Shown: positions 14,570 through 23,497 of the stretch, in pieces | How positions within the stretch are numbered: the stretch's first letter is position 1 | Layout of the letters: every line of letters starts with the position of its first letter | Position numbers and translations under genes: made by a program | From: a virus | DNA length: 25,036 nucleotides | IMG/VR virus record: IMGVR_UViG_3300008450_000413 | Location: 1 to 25,036 of that record | Direction: 5' to 3' (one strand) | The notes under the pieces: generated by a model | Seen by the model: the letters and a program-made list of their open reading frames with translations, nothing else | Database searches by the model: none | Told to the model about the DNA's origin: nothing

Positions 14570-15469
14570 ATGGCTAAGCCAGTAATCGTCACAAGAGCAG
14601 GCAAAGGCTCAGCACTCACTTTCGTTGAAGGCGATGCAAACTTTACCAACTTACAAAATGCAACCCTAACCGTTGCAGGCGATGGCGGCACCAGTCAGGC
14701 TATCGACCTAAACGACACCATTACCGTTTCAGGCGGAACTGGTTTAACATCAGCAATGACCACCAAGACTGTGACATTGAACTTGGACAACACCGCAGTC
14801 ACAGCAGGTTCATACACCTATGCTTCATTGACTGTAGATGCACAAGGCCGTTTAACAAGTGCCAGCAATGGAGCAACGCCATTGACAAGTGGTGGTGCCC
14901 TAGGCACACCAAGTTCAGGCACATTGACCAACGCCACTGGATTGCCAATTGGCACAGGTGTATCAGGACTAGGCACAGGGGTGGCCACATTCTTAGGCAC
15001 ACCATCAAGTGCTAACCTTATTTCAGCAATCACAGATGAAACAGGCACAGGCAGTCTAGTATTTGCTACTTCACCAACATTAGTCACTCCAGCATTAGGA
15101 ACACCTAGTTCAGGCAATCTATCAAGTTGCACAGCAGACGGCACTAATAGTGTAGGCTTTAGAAGCATACCAAGTGCTGGATCAGAAAAGACCAGTTCAT
15201 ACACATTGACTACCAGTGATAGAGCAGAATTTGTGCAGGTTGGTTCAGGTGGTTCAATCACTGTTCCTAACTCAACATTTGCCGCAGGCGATGTTGTTGT
15301 TGTTTACAACAATCACACAGCCGCTATCACAATTACCTTGTCTACAACCAATGCTTATATTTCAGGCACTAACACTAACAAGACATCAGTAAGTTTAGCC
15401 ACCCGTGGTGTTTGCAATATTTTATTCATAAGTTCAACAGTGGCAATCCTAACAGGAAGTATAACCTAA
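14570..15469 (+). CDS. Tail fibre-type protein B, 299 aa
   Basis: The N-terminal ~100 residues are paralogous to fibre A: MAKPVIVTRAGKGSALTF, a DLNDTITVSGGTGLTS segment and TVDAQGRLTSA. The middle has repeats typical of phage fibres, TPLTSGGALGTPSSGTLTNA followed by TGLP, then LVTPALGTPSSGNLSS. The C-terminal third (about 210-299) looks like a beta-rich cap with YTLTTSDRAEFVQVGSGGSI and TAAITITLSTTNAYISGT. AAAGGAT precedes the ATG by a few bases, and the upstream terminator separates it from the small virion protein. It overlaps the LamG gene (TAATG). Its C-terminus is unlike that of fibre A, so the pair looks modular. Confidence 0.75.
   Translation: MAKPVIVTRAGKGSALTFVEGDANFTNLQNATLTVAGDGGTSQAIDLNDTITVSGGTGLTSAMTTKTVTLNLDNTAVTAGSYTYASLTVDAQGRLTSASNGATPLTSGGALGTPSSGTLTNATGLPIGTGVSGLGTGVATFLGTPSSANLISAITDETGTGSLVFATSPTLVTPALGTPSSGNLSSCTADGTNSVGFRSIPSAGSEKTSSYTLTTSDRAEFVQVGSGGSITVPNSTFAAGDVVVVYNNHTAAITITLSTTNAYISGTNTNKTSVSLATRGVCNILFISSTVAILTGSIT
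14786..14808 (+). repeat. 23-base direct repeat, copy 2
   Basis: This copy is identical to 13536-13558 and lies in the same position of the shared fibre N-terminal domain. Confidence 0.85.
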
Positions 15470-17529
15470 TGAGTATCCTATGTTCAATGGTTGGTGCTTC
15501 ATTTGTCACTGCGGCTGCTGAAGTCATTCGTGCAAAGAAAGGCATCACTGCTGTAGGCAATGCACAGGTATCTACTGCACAATCAAAATTTGGTGGTTCA
15601 AGTGCCCTATTTGATGGCACTGGTGATTATCTTACCACAAGTAATCTATCAGTAGGCTCAGGTGCATTCACTATAGAATTTTTCATACGCTTTACCACAT
15701 TGCCAGCCGCCCGTTCTGGAGCAGGTTGGCAAATGGCGTGGACAGGTGAAAGTGCTAATAGTTATATACTGATGTGGAGTGATGGTATTCAGTTGGCAGT
15801 GAACAATACTTTTGGTGGTTTTTTGTTTGGTAGCACAATGTCCACTAACACTTGGTATCATATTGCCATAGTTCGTTCCTCAGCTGACTACAAGGTATTT
15901 TTTAATGGCACAGACTGCGGTTCTGCCACAGATGATGGTAGTGGGGCACAATCTTGGGCAAATCGTTCAGGAACTGTTGACTGGACTGGCACTGGAACAC
16001 AATATATTGGAACATATAGTGGTAATACTGCCAAAGGTATTATTGGTTATATAGATGAAGTGCGTATTTCAGATACTGCTCGTTATACCACAACATTCAC
16101 ACCAAGCACCACACCATTTGTCAATGATGCCAACACCCTGCTGTTGATACACGCTGACGGCACAGACGCTTCTACATTCTTTGAAGATGACAACGGTGTC
16201 CGCGGACCTAAGGCCATTAGAAGACTAGGTAATGGAAGTATTTCTACTACACAATCAAAATTTGGTGGTGCTAGTTTAGATCTAACAGGCACTACTAATA
16301 CCACTGCACTAAGAGGTGCTTATGCTAGTGATCTAAGTGTGGGCACAGGTGATTTCACAATAGAAACTTGGGTTAGGTTTACAGGATCAGAAGCCTCAGG
16401 TCAATACAATCAAATCTTTGGACAATGGCAAAATCCTTATGTGAGTTTATTTTATGTTTTAGGAACCATTGGCACTGGCTCCACTCAGAGTATGGTCTTA
16501 CAACTTAATAATGCTGTCACAAGTAATACAGCATCAACAACTGGATTATTCACCACAGGTGTTTGGTATCATATAGCAGTGACTCGTTCAAGCGGAACTA
16601 TAAGATTTTTCAAGGATGGCACACAGGTCACTACCACTTCAAATTCCACTAACACACAAAACCTAACAGGTGTCAGTGATTTTGGTATTGGCTATAATGT
16701 TGATGCAAACACTCAGAAATTGGTTGGCTATCTAGACGACCTGCGTGTAAGCAACTCTGCTCGCTATACTGCCAACTTTACAGCACCCACTGCACCCCAT
16801 GTTAATGATGCCAATACTTTATTGTTGTTGCACATGGATGGAACCAATGGTTCAACAGATTTCCGTGATGATGTGGGTGAAGGCCGTGCCGCTAGAGGCA
16901 TTGTTTCTAGCGGTGCCTCAACATCAACTACACAATCAAAGTTTGGTAGCACAAGTGCTTCATTTAGTGGAACTAACTATCTAGCAGTCTATGGAGACAC
17001 TTCCTCTACCTGGGCACTGTCTGGAGATTTAACTGTTGAGTTTTGGTTCTATCAAACCAGCACTAGCAATGCCACATACATTGATTCAAGAAATGGTGGT
17101 AATAGTTTTGCTCTAAACCTATTACAAGTAAGTCAGAAACTAAGTTGGTATGCAGGCGGTGGTATGCTGATTCAGGAATCAGGCACGATATCAACAAACA
17201 CTTGGACGCATTGTGCATTGGTTAGAAGTGGTAGCACCTTTACATTATACAAAAATGGAACCAGCGTTGGAACCTATAGCAGTAGTAGCACTTTTGCCAG
17301 TCAATTGACTCTGGCTATTGGAACTGCTAACAGTCCAGACTTTGGTGCTAATAGTTCCAGTCATTTCCAAGATGAAATTCGCATCTCAAACTCAGCTCGT
17401 TATACTGCCAACTTTACTCCTGCAACTGCACCATTCCAAAATGATGCAAACACCCTATTGTTGATTCACGCAGATGGCACTAATGCAGCCACAGTATTCA
17501 CAGACGACAACGGCAAGAGACCAGTTTAA
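15469..17529 (+). CDS. Triple LamG/concanavalin A-like lectin-type virion protein
   Basis: The ATG at 15469 overlaps the previous TAA; an in-frame start at 15412 lies inside the upstream gene and is rejected. The 686 residues contain three Laminin G-like (LamG_3) domains at about 20-215, 250-440 and 480-655. Each opens with a QSKFGG/QSKFGS signature, holds a W(Y/T)H(I/C)A core (NTWYHIAIVRSS, GVWYHIAVTRSS, NTWTHCALVRSG) and ends in DE(V/I)RIS or DDLRVS-type strands. Each is followed by a linker of NDANTLLL(I/L)H(A/M)DGT. Such jelly-roll domains bind glycans or other surface ligands. The protein sits in the fibre cluster and is probably a host-recognition module. No signal peptide is visible. 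Confidence 0.8.
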   Translation: MSILCSMVGASFVTAAAEVIRAKKGITAVGNAQVSTAQSKFGGSSALFDGTGDYLTTSNLSVGSGAFTIEFFIRFTTLPAARSGAGWQMAWTGESANSYILMWSDGIQLAVNNTFGGFLFGSTMSTNTWYHIAIVRSSADYKVFFNGTDCGSATDDGSGAQSWANRSGTVDWTGTGTQYIGTYSGNTAKGIIGYIDEVRISDTARYTTTFTPSTTPFVNDANTLLLIHADGTDASTFFEDDNGVRGPKAIRRLGNGSISTTQSKFGGASLDLTGTTNTTALRGAYASDLSVGTGDFTIETWVRFTGSEASGQYNQIFGQWQNPYVSLFYVLGTIGTGSTQSMVLQLNNAVTSNTASTTGLFTTGVWYHIAVTRSSGTIRFFKDGTQVTTTSNSTNTQNLTGVSDFGIGYNVDANTQKLVGYLDDLRVSNSARYTANFTAPTAPHVNDANTLLLLHMDGTNGSTDFRDDVGEGRAARGIVSSGASTSTTQSKFGSTSASFSGTNYLAVYGDTSSTWALSGDLTVEFWFYQTSTSNATYIDSRNGGNSFALNLLQVSQKLSWYAGGGMLIQESGTISTNTWTHCALVRSGSTFTLYKNGTSVGTYSSSSTFASQLTLAIGTANSPDFGANSSSHFQDEIRISNSARYTANFTPATAPFQNDANTLLLIHADGTNAATVFTDDNGKRPV

Positions 17530-17538
17530 GGATTCATA

Positions 17539-19926
17539 ATGGATCAACTCTACTTCTTAGATGGCTACTATGAAGGCAATTACTTTGTGTATACTGCTGA
17601 TGTCATTGTGGGATTTACACCCTACATTGCAGAAGGCTATCTAGATCAAGGCTTCTTTGAAGATAGGGGTGGTGCATTTACCCTAACAGGTAGCCTAACC
17701 AGACAGACATTTCAAGAGTTTGCCGCTGCCTTTACAGGTCAATTTACATTTACAGGTCTAGCGGGTCGTAGTCAGTTTGCCAGTGCCAGTTTAACATCAG
17801 CATTTACTCAGACTGCTACTATAATAAAAACTGCCCGTGTAGAACCTAGTTTGACATCTAGTGTTAGTGTAGCCACTGTGAGTGTGAAAACTGCAAGAAG
17901 TTCTGTAGCACTCACTACCATTGCTGACCTGTCTGCACAGGCAGCAAGAACAAGAGCCTTAACCTCATCAATTGCTGTGGCTGCAACGGTCACAACGATT
18001 GCAACTAAAACCACACAGACAGCAACAGCACTTACATCACAGTCAACATTCACAGCATCAGCACAAAGAACTAGAACAACCGTTCAATCTTTTGTCAGCA
18101 CAGCAACTCAAACCACTGCCACAATAAAAACAGCCCGTATTACACTGGGTTTGACTTCAGCATTTGCGCCTGTGATTACAGCGGTAGCCAGTGTGAGCAA
18201 TGGTGCTGGACTAACTGCAAGTTTCACAGTGAGTGCGTTGACTGGTGTTCTCCGCCAGTTCCCAGTTAATAGTCTAACAGGTGCTGCCACCAGCGTATCA
18301 CCTGGTTATTACCCACAGGTGTTGGATTTTGATCAAACACAATTTCCTAGTCCTGGTGATTTTGCCATTAGAGATCCCAATTGGACATTTGGCGTTTGGA
18401 TCAAGCGAGAGTCAAGAACCAATTACTTTGAAACCATTGCTACTAGCACAGTGGATGTTGGCGGAACCAACAACAAAGCAGCCATTGCCTTTAGAGGCAA
18501 CAACATTCGCTTTAGATTTAACTTTGACCCAGATGAGCCAGGCGCCACTTGGACCAATGTGGCACCCAATGACACTGAATGGCACCACTATCTATTTAGA
18601 AGTATAGTTAACCCTGCCAATGACACTTATCCAGTTCAAAATTGGCTGTTATGGGTTGACGGTGTTCCTCAAGGTGTCACTGATGATGCATTCCAAGCCA
18701 CAGGCGATTTAATTTGGTGTGGACGCTTTGGCAGTCAACAACAAAACACTTTACAAGGTAGTCTAGTTCTAGGCTATCAAGATTTGGCTAGAGATAGTGG
18801 GGGCTATGATTTTAATCCTGCACCCTTTAATGGTGCATTTGCACAGGCTTGGATGGGCCGTGTCACTGATGCACAATTTGATGTCAATAAATTTTATGGC
18901 CGATTTGATCTAGGCACCACAGGCACAGCCACAGGCTTGCCCACACCTATATTTTATAATAGACTGACTACGCCCTACACTGGAGTTGGATGGACCAATG
19001 ACAACACAGTAAAGATAGCAGCCACACAAGCATTGGTCTTGCCCAGTGTTCAAGCAAGATTTACACTGAGTTGTGAAGTAGTCACGGTTATAGAAAACAC
19101 CGTAGCAGTTCAATCAAATGTCTCAGTGTCAGTGTCAGGCACTAGAGTTCTAGTATTAGGTGCCACGCTGGCCGCATCAAGCACACAGTCAACCACAGCA
19201 CAAAAAACAGCCCGTGTGACAGAAACACTGACTTCAACTGCTACACTTAATGCTAGTGCAGACAAACTGAGAGGAGTTAGTGCTGGTTTAACAGCCACAG
19301 CCACACTCTCAGCCACTGCGTTCAAGGTAAAACAATTTGCCTGTGCAATTTCAAGTCAAGTGACATCAAGTGCTACTGCCGCAAGAACTAGAACTGCTGC
19401 CAGTGCTTTAACTGCCGCTGCCACATTCACAGCCGCTATAGATGATAGAACTCGTAATGCCATAACTCTACAAGCAGGTGCCTTTAGTCTAAACATTGTT
19501 TACACTAGAGTGAAATTTGGTGCTGGTGCAATTAGTTCCGCCGCTACTAGCACTACCACTGCTGTCACGGTTAAGAGAACAGCCAGCACCCTATCAAGCC
19601 AATCCACAATCACAACCAATGCACAAAAGGTTGTTATTAGTGTAGGCAACTTGACTGCAAGATTTGCCATAACCAGTATAGTGTTCCGTGCAATAATTGC
19701 ACAGGCCAATTTATCAGCCATTGGCTTTGTGCTTACACAAGGAGATATCTTAAACTTTGATCCTTGTAGAGAAATAAAGGTTGAAGAAGAAACCCGCTTG
19801 GCTAAACTATTGCCAGAGTCAAGACTGCTAATAGTAGATCAAGAAACAAGAACATTGAAAGTTCCACAAGAAACTCGCGTATTGCGTGTGGATTATGAAA
19901 CTAGAGTAAATATAATCAAATGCTAA
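17539..19926 (+). CDS. Repeat-shaft virion protein with central lectin-like domain, 795 aa
   Basis: The N-terminus has Tyr/Gly-rich copies (YFLDGYYEGNYF and YIAEGYLDQGFFEDRGG). About ten imperfect 20-residue repeats fill about 45-255, such as SLTSAFTQTATIIKTARVEP and SLTSSVSVATVSVKTARSSV, and roughly ten more occur at about 500-735, such as GLTATATLSATAFKVKQFAC. Between them, residues about 258-455 look like a concanavalin A-like domain (WTFGVWIKRESRTNYFETIA; NDTEWHHYLFRSI). The last 54 residues are six 9-residue repeats of the ETRxLxVxx type. AAGGA precedes the ATG. A long beta-structured fibre or spike displaying a lectin head is the likely role; no enzymatic motif was seen. Confidence 0.75.
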   Translation: MDQLYFLDGYYEGNYFVYTADVIVGFTPYIAEGYLDQGFFEDRGGAFTLTGSLTRQTFQEFAAAFTGQFTFTGLAGRSQFASASLTSAFTQTATIIKTARVEPSLTSSVSVATVSVKTARSSVALTTIADLSAQAARTRALTSSIAVAATVTTIATKTTQTATALTSQSTFTASAQRTRTTVQSFVSTATQTTATIKTARITLGLTSAFAPVITAVASVSNGAGLTASFTVSALTGVLRQFPVNSLTGAATSVSPGYYPQVLDFDQTQFPSPGDFAIRDPNWTFGVWIKRESRTNYFETIATSTVDVGGTNNKAAIAFRGNNIRFRFNFDPDEPGATWTNVAPNDTEWHHYLFRSIVNPANDTYPVQNWLLWVDGVPQGVTDDAFQATGDLIWCGRFGSQQQNTLQGSLVLGYQDLARDSGGYDFNPAPFNGAFAQAWMGRVTDAQFDVNKFYGRFDLGTTGTATGLPTPIFYNRLTTPYTGVGWTNDNTVKIAATQALVLPSVQARFTLSCEVVTVIENTVAVQSNVSVSVSGTRVLVLGATLAASSTQSTTAQKTARVTETLTSTATLNASADKLRGVSAGLTATATLSATAFKVKQFACAISSQVTSSATAARTRTAASALTAAATFTAAIDDRTRNAITLQAGAFSLNIVYTRVKFGAGAISSAATSTTTAVTVKRTASTLSSQSTITTNAQKVVISVGNLTARFAITSIVFRAIIAQANLSAIGFVLTQGDILNFDPCREIKVEEETRLAKLLPESRLLIVDQETRTLKVPQETRVLRVDYETRVNIIKC
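19762..19923 (+). repeat. Six 9-residue repeats (ETRxLxVxx) at the protein C-terminus
   Basis: Residues 742-795 read as consecutive 9-mers: PCREIKVEE, ETRLAKLLP, ESRLLIVDQ, ETRTLKVPQ, ETRVLRVDY and ETRVNIIKC. Glu, Arg and alternating hydrophobic positions recur exactly every 9 residues, suggesting short beta strands stacked in a prism or helix. The DNA is diverged, so this is an old protein repeat, not a recent duplication. Confidence 0.9.
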
Positions 19927-19936
19927 GGACAAACTC

Positions 19937-20272
19937 ATGAGCACTATAACTGGATACAAATACGACACTGAAGGTGCCTACATTGAAAAGGATCGTCTGG
20001 CCACACTGACTTACACCATAGATTGGACAGATTGGTTGGCAGCAGGTGAACTGATCACTGCTGTGGCCTATTCAATAACAGCACCTACCTACAACCCCAC
20101 ACCCTTGACCATATCAACAAGTGGCATAACTGGTGCATCAAAGATTACCTATGTGAAATTGGCAGCAGGCACCGTCAACAAGGTCTACATTGTGACTGCA
20201 CAGATTACCACAGATTCAGGTGCTATTGATCGTAGAAACTTCAAGGTCAAGGTAGAGAATCGCACACTATAA
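19937..20272 (+). CDS. Putative fibre-tail adaptor/Ig-like virion protein, 111 aa
   Basis: The chain has the pattern KDRLATLTYTIDWTDWLAAG, ELITAVAYSI, then GASKITYVKLAAGTVNKVYI and VTAQITTDSGAIDRRNFKVK. This matches small beta-sandwich proteins often annotated as phage fiber-tail adaptor (D-x-x-D-W-L-x-x-G-D/E-x-I near the start and a V-T-x-x-I-x-T-x-x-G motif later). It follows the big fibre gene by 10 bases and precedes the terminase genes by one base. Role as a connector of fibre to tail is inferred from the family resemblance and position. Confidence 0.6.
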   Translation: MSTITGYKYDTEGAYIEKDRLATLTYTIDWTDWLAAGELITAVAYSITAPTYNPTPLTISTSGITGASKITYVKLAAGTVNKVYIVTAQITTDSGAIDRRNFKVKVENRTL

Positions 20273-20273
20273 T

Positions 20274-20747
20274 ATGACGCCTGAAGAAGCACTAGAACTA
20301 GGGCTTGAACCTGCCACTCCTGAAACAATGGAGACACAGGAAACCTTTGAAATTATACCCTACAAAGAAGAAGTTAGGGATCCCTCTAAGACTGGCCCAC
20401 AACCCAAGAAACTGGTAGCAGTAGAAGTCTACGGCTATGAAGTGGGCAGAGGACTACGCAAGAAGGTAGTGACTCCAGAAGAAGTGTTCAAATTGGCCGC
20501 ATTAGGCTGCAATGATAAAGAAATTGCCCTATGGTTTGACATTGCCTATGACACCCTAAAATACAATTTTGCGGATATCATTGCTAAAGGACGCCAGGAA
20601 GCAAAAACAGCCTTACGCAATGCCATGTTCAAGAACGCTATGAGTGGCAATGCCGCACTTCAGATCTTTCTAGCCAAGAATATGTTGGGCATGAGCGACA
20701 ACCCTGGCACCAAAGATGATGACAAAATCCTGCCTTGGAATGACTGA
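20274..20747 (+). CDS. Small terminase subunit
   Basis: This 157-residue protein precedes the large terminase with a TGATG overlap. Residues about 65-95 contain a helix-turn-helix-like segment, TPEEVFKLAALGCNDKEIAL then WFDIAYDTLKYNF, as in TerS DNA-binding domains that select the packaging site. The following QEAKTALRNAMFKNAMSGNA and ALQIFLAKNMLGMSD form the helical oligomerisation region. The end (DDDKILPWND) is acidic. The first 50 residues are Pro/Glu-rich and probably disordered, longer than in many TerS proteins. Gene order makes the call secure despite modest motif strength. Confidence 0.85.
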   Translation: MTPEEALELGLEPATPETMETQETFEIIPYKEEVRDPSKTGPQPKKLVAVEVYGYEVGRGLRKKVVTPEEVFKLAALGCNDKEIALWFDIAYDTLKYNFADIIAKGRQEAKTALRNAMFKNAMSGNAALQIFLAKNMLGMSDNPGTKDDDKILPWND

Positions 20748-21979
20748 TGCCACTTAGTCTAGCACAAAAGCAGATAGCAGATAGTGCCAAACGATTTAGA
20801 ACTGCCATATGTGGACGAAGATTTGGCAAAACCTATTTGGCAATCAGAGAGTTAGCACGATTCGCCAGATTCCCCAATTCAACCTGTTGGTATATTGCAC
20901 CTACTCGTATGCAGGGCAAAGGCATTGTGTGGGAAGAACTCAAAGACAGACTGGGTAAACTAAATTGGATTGCCAAGACTAATGAAAGTGAACTCACTAT
21001 CACTCTAGTCAACGGCAGTGAAATCACAGTGAAGTCAGCAGATAGTTATGATCGTATGCGTGGATTCTCAGTAAACTTCTGCGTGTTTGATGAGTTTGCG
21101 GATATGGATCCAGAAGTATGGACCGTGGTTCGCCCTACACTTTCAGACACACAGGGTCATGCTTTCTTTATTGGCACACCCAAAGGTGGTAGATCAAGTT
21201 GGGCCTATGACATCTACACCAGTGACATAAAGAATCCTGATGCATGGCAGTCGTGGACATTTACCACACTAGATGGTGGCAGAGTATTACCAGAAGAGAT
21301 AGAAGCAGCCAAAGCAGACATGGATCTGCGTATGTTCCGCCAGGAGTATATGGCCACTTGGGAAGAATCAGCAGGGCAGGTCTACTACGCATTCAGTCGT
21401 GAACACAATGTAAAAACACCAGAATATGTCAACACTGACGCCATATACATTGGTGCTGACTTCAACATCACGCCCCTGTGTGCCTCAATTGCTGTTCGCC
21501 AAGGAGAAACACTCTATGTCATTGATGAAATCACGCTCTATTCCTCAAATACTGATGAACTCGCAGACGAGATTAAAAGCAGATACCCAAAGTCAAAAGT
21601 GTTCATCTATCCAGATCCAGCAGGTTCTGCCCGCTCTACTAAAAGCGGAGGCAGGAGTGATCATACCATCTTGGCCAATGCAGGATTCATTGTCAAAGCC
21701 CCAAGAAGCCACACTCCCATCAGAGACAGAGTGAATGCTGTCAACAGCCGTTTATGTTCAGCAACAGGCATTAGAAGTCTCTATATTAGCCCTAAGTGTA
21801 AATACACTATCCAATGCTTAGAGCGTCAAGTATACAAGGAAGGATCAACTGCCGTTCCAGAGAAGGGTGAGTTTGATCACATGAATGATGCCTTGGGTTA
21901 TATGGTAGATTACCTATGGCCCGTTAAGCGTGAAAGAGAATACCAACCGCCAGGAAGATGGACGCATCAAATTGGCTAA
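20747..21979 (+). CDS. terL: Large terminase subunit (packaging ATPase and nuclease)
   Basis: This 410-residue protein is the motor that translocates and cuts genome DNA. A Walker A-type loop GRRFGKT spans residues 23-29 and Walker B is CVFDEFA with D115 and E116. A coupling motif FFIGTPKGG follows. The RNase H-like nuclease domain shows IGADFNITP (D238), YPDPAGSA (D290), and DHMNDALGYMVDY (D377 and D381) as the metal-binding carboxylates. Overall length is typical of compact TerL proteins. It overlaps TerS by one base and is followed 16 bases later by the portal. Gene order and motifs make this one of the surest calls here. Confidence 0.97.
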   Translation: MPLSLAQKQIADSAKRFRTAICGRRFGKTYLAIRELARFARFPNSTCWYIAPTRMQGKGIVWEELKDRLGKLNWIAKTNESELTITLVNGSEITVKSADSYDRMRGFSVNFCVFDEFADMDPEVWTVVRPTLSDTQGHAFFIGTPKGGRSSWAYDIYTSDIKNPDAWQSWTFTTLDGGRVLPEEIEAAKADMDLRMFRQEYMATWEESAGQVYYAFSREHNVKTPEYVNTDAIYIGADFNITPLCASIAVRQGETLYVIDEITLYSSNTDELADEIKSRYPKSKVFIYPDPAGSARSTKSGGRSDHTILANAGFIVKAPRSHTPIRDRVNAVNSRLCSATGIRSLYISPKCKYTIQCLERQVYKEGSTAVPEKGEFDHMNDALGYMVDYLWPVKREREYQPPGRWTHQIG

Positions 21980-21994
21980 TACAGGACAACAGAA

Positions 21995-23497
21995 ATGATT
22001 CAAACCCTACAAGAACAATACCTAGAAGTTGTATCAACCAATCAACTTTACATTCGTAATAGAGACCATTGGCAATACCTATTAGAAAGTTATATAGGTG
22101 GACTTGACTATCGCAATGCTGGACACCTTACCAAGTATGTGAATGAAACTGCAGGTGAGTATGCCGCTAGACTAAACTCAACACACCTAGAAAATCACTG
22201 CCAATCAGTGGTATCTACCTATATGAGTTTCTTGTTTCGTGAACAACCTGAGCGTGAATATGCAGGCCTGGACCAAGATCCAGCAGTAGAAGACTTCCTA
22301 AAAGATGCAGATCTAGATGGTCGCAGCCTAGATGCATTCATGAAAGAAGTGGCAGTATGGAGTTCAGTGTTTGGACATTGTTGGATTCTAATGGTCAAGC
22401 CCAATGTAGGCGCACAGACCAAGGGTGATGAACTGGCACAAGGTGTTAGACCCTATGTGAATCTAATGACTCCACTTACACTTACAGATTGGCGTTGGAG
22501 ACGCAACCCCAATGGTCGCTATGATCTAGAATATCTCAAATACATTGAAGAAGGCAACGACACCGTATCAACTATTCGTGAGTGGACCACAACTGAGATT
22601 CACACTTGGATATTAGATCACAAGAATAGAACCGTTATGGAACACATTGTAGAGCCTAATGGCATTGGTGAGATTCCTGCCATGATTGCCTACAGTCGCA
22701 AGAGTCCTGTGCGTGGCTTTGGTGTTAGTGATATCACAGACATTGCTGATGCACAGAAAACTATCTACAATCTCACAAGTGAAGTAGAGCAAAGCATTCG
22801 TATCAATGGCCACCCTGCACTAGTGAAAACCGCAGGTGCAGAAGCATCAGCAGGTGCTGGTGCCATCATACAGATAGAAGACAACATGGATTCAGGCTTG
22901 AAGCCCTACATTCTCAGCGTTTCTACTGATACAGACTCAATCTTCACAGCCATCAAGCACACCACAGATGCCATTGACAAGATGGCCAACACTGGTGCAA
23001 TCCGTAGCAACCTAGCCAGTCGTATGAGTGGTGTGGCACAGCAACAAGAGTTTGAATTACTCAATGCCAAACTCAGTGAGAAAGCAGACAATCTAGAATT
23101 AGTAGAAGAACAGATGTGGCAGTGGTTTGCATTCTATCAAGGCACCACTTGGAACGGTGAGATTTCATATGCTGATTCATTCAATATCAAGGATCAAGCC
23201 AATGATATGGATATGCTCTACAAGGCCAAGCAGGCAGCAACAGATATTCGTGTGTTAAACATCATAGATAATCGCATTGCGGAACTGCTGGGTGAAGAAA
23301 GTGATCAAGAATCTGCAGTCAGCACTGAAGGTGAACATCCCAGCCTAGCCGCACTAACACAGGCAGAAAGATTAGCACACATACAGACCATGTTGATGGA
23401 AGGTTATTCCAATCAAGAAATCTTGGCACTACATCCTGAACTTGTTCTACAAGACATCATTGATGCAGGTGCTGAAGCCGCAAGAAACAACACATAA
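21995..23497 (+). CDS. Portal protein (DUF4055-type)
   Basis: The 500-residue protein would form the ring through which DNA enters and leaves the head. It fits DUF4055-type portals: YIRNRDHWQYLLESYIGGLD, then EYAARLNSTHLENHCQSVVS followed by TYMSFLFREQP, EIPAMIAYSRKSPVRGFGVS, DITDIADAQKTIYNLTSEVE and NTGAIRSNLASRMSGVAQQQ. The last ~50 residues (LAALTQAERLAHIQTMLMEG, YSNQEILALHPELVLQDIID) look like an added helical module reminiscent of DUF433. It lies directly after TerL and before the micro-ORF and scaffold, the usual head-gene order. AAGGAG after its stop serves the next start. Confidence 0.9.
   Translation: MIQTLQEQYLEVVSTNQLYIRNRDHWQYLLESYIGGLDYRNAGHLTKYVNETAGEYAARLNSTHLENHCQSVVSTYMSFLFREQPEREYAGLDQDPAVEDFLKDADLDGRSLDAFMKEVAVWSSVFGHCWILMVKPNVGAQTKGDELAQGVRPYVNLMTPLTLTDWRWRRNPNGRYDLEYLKYIEEGNDTVSTIREWTTTEIHTWILDHKNRTVMEHIVEPNGIGEIPAMIAYSRKSPVRGFGVSDITDIADAQKTIYNLTSEVEQSIRINGHPALVKTAGAEASAGAGAIIQIEDNMDSGLKPYILSVSTDTDSIFTAIKHTTDAIDKMANTGAIRSNLASRMSGVAQQQEFELLNAKLSEKADNLELVEEQMWQWFAFYQGTTWNGEISYADSFNIKDQANDMDMLYKAKQAATDIRVLNIIDNRIAELLGEESDQESAVSTEGEHPSLAALTQAERLAHIQTMLMEGYSNQEILALHPELVLQDIIDAGAEAARNNT

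Noticed and set aside
15412-15468. Earlier start of the triple-LamG gene
   Set aside because: It lies inside the upstream fibre gene; the TAATG overlap at 15467-15471 is the better start.
13323-17529. Diversity-generating retroelement acting on fibre or LamG genes
   Set aside because: No reverse transcriptase and no template/variable repeat pair with adenine-biased differences was seen; the 23-base repeat is explained by gene duplication.
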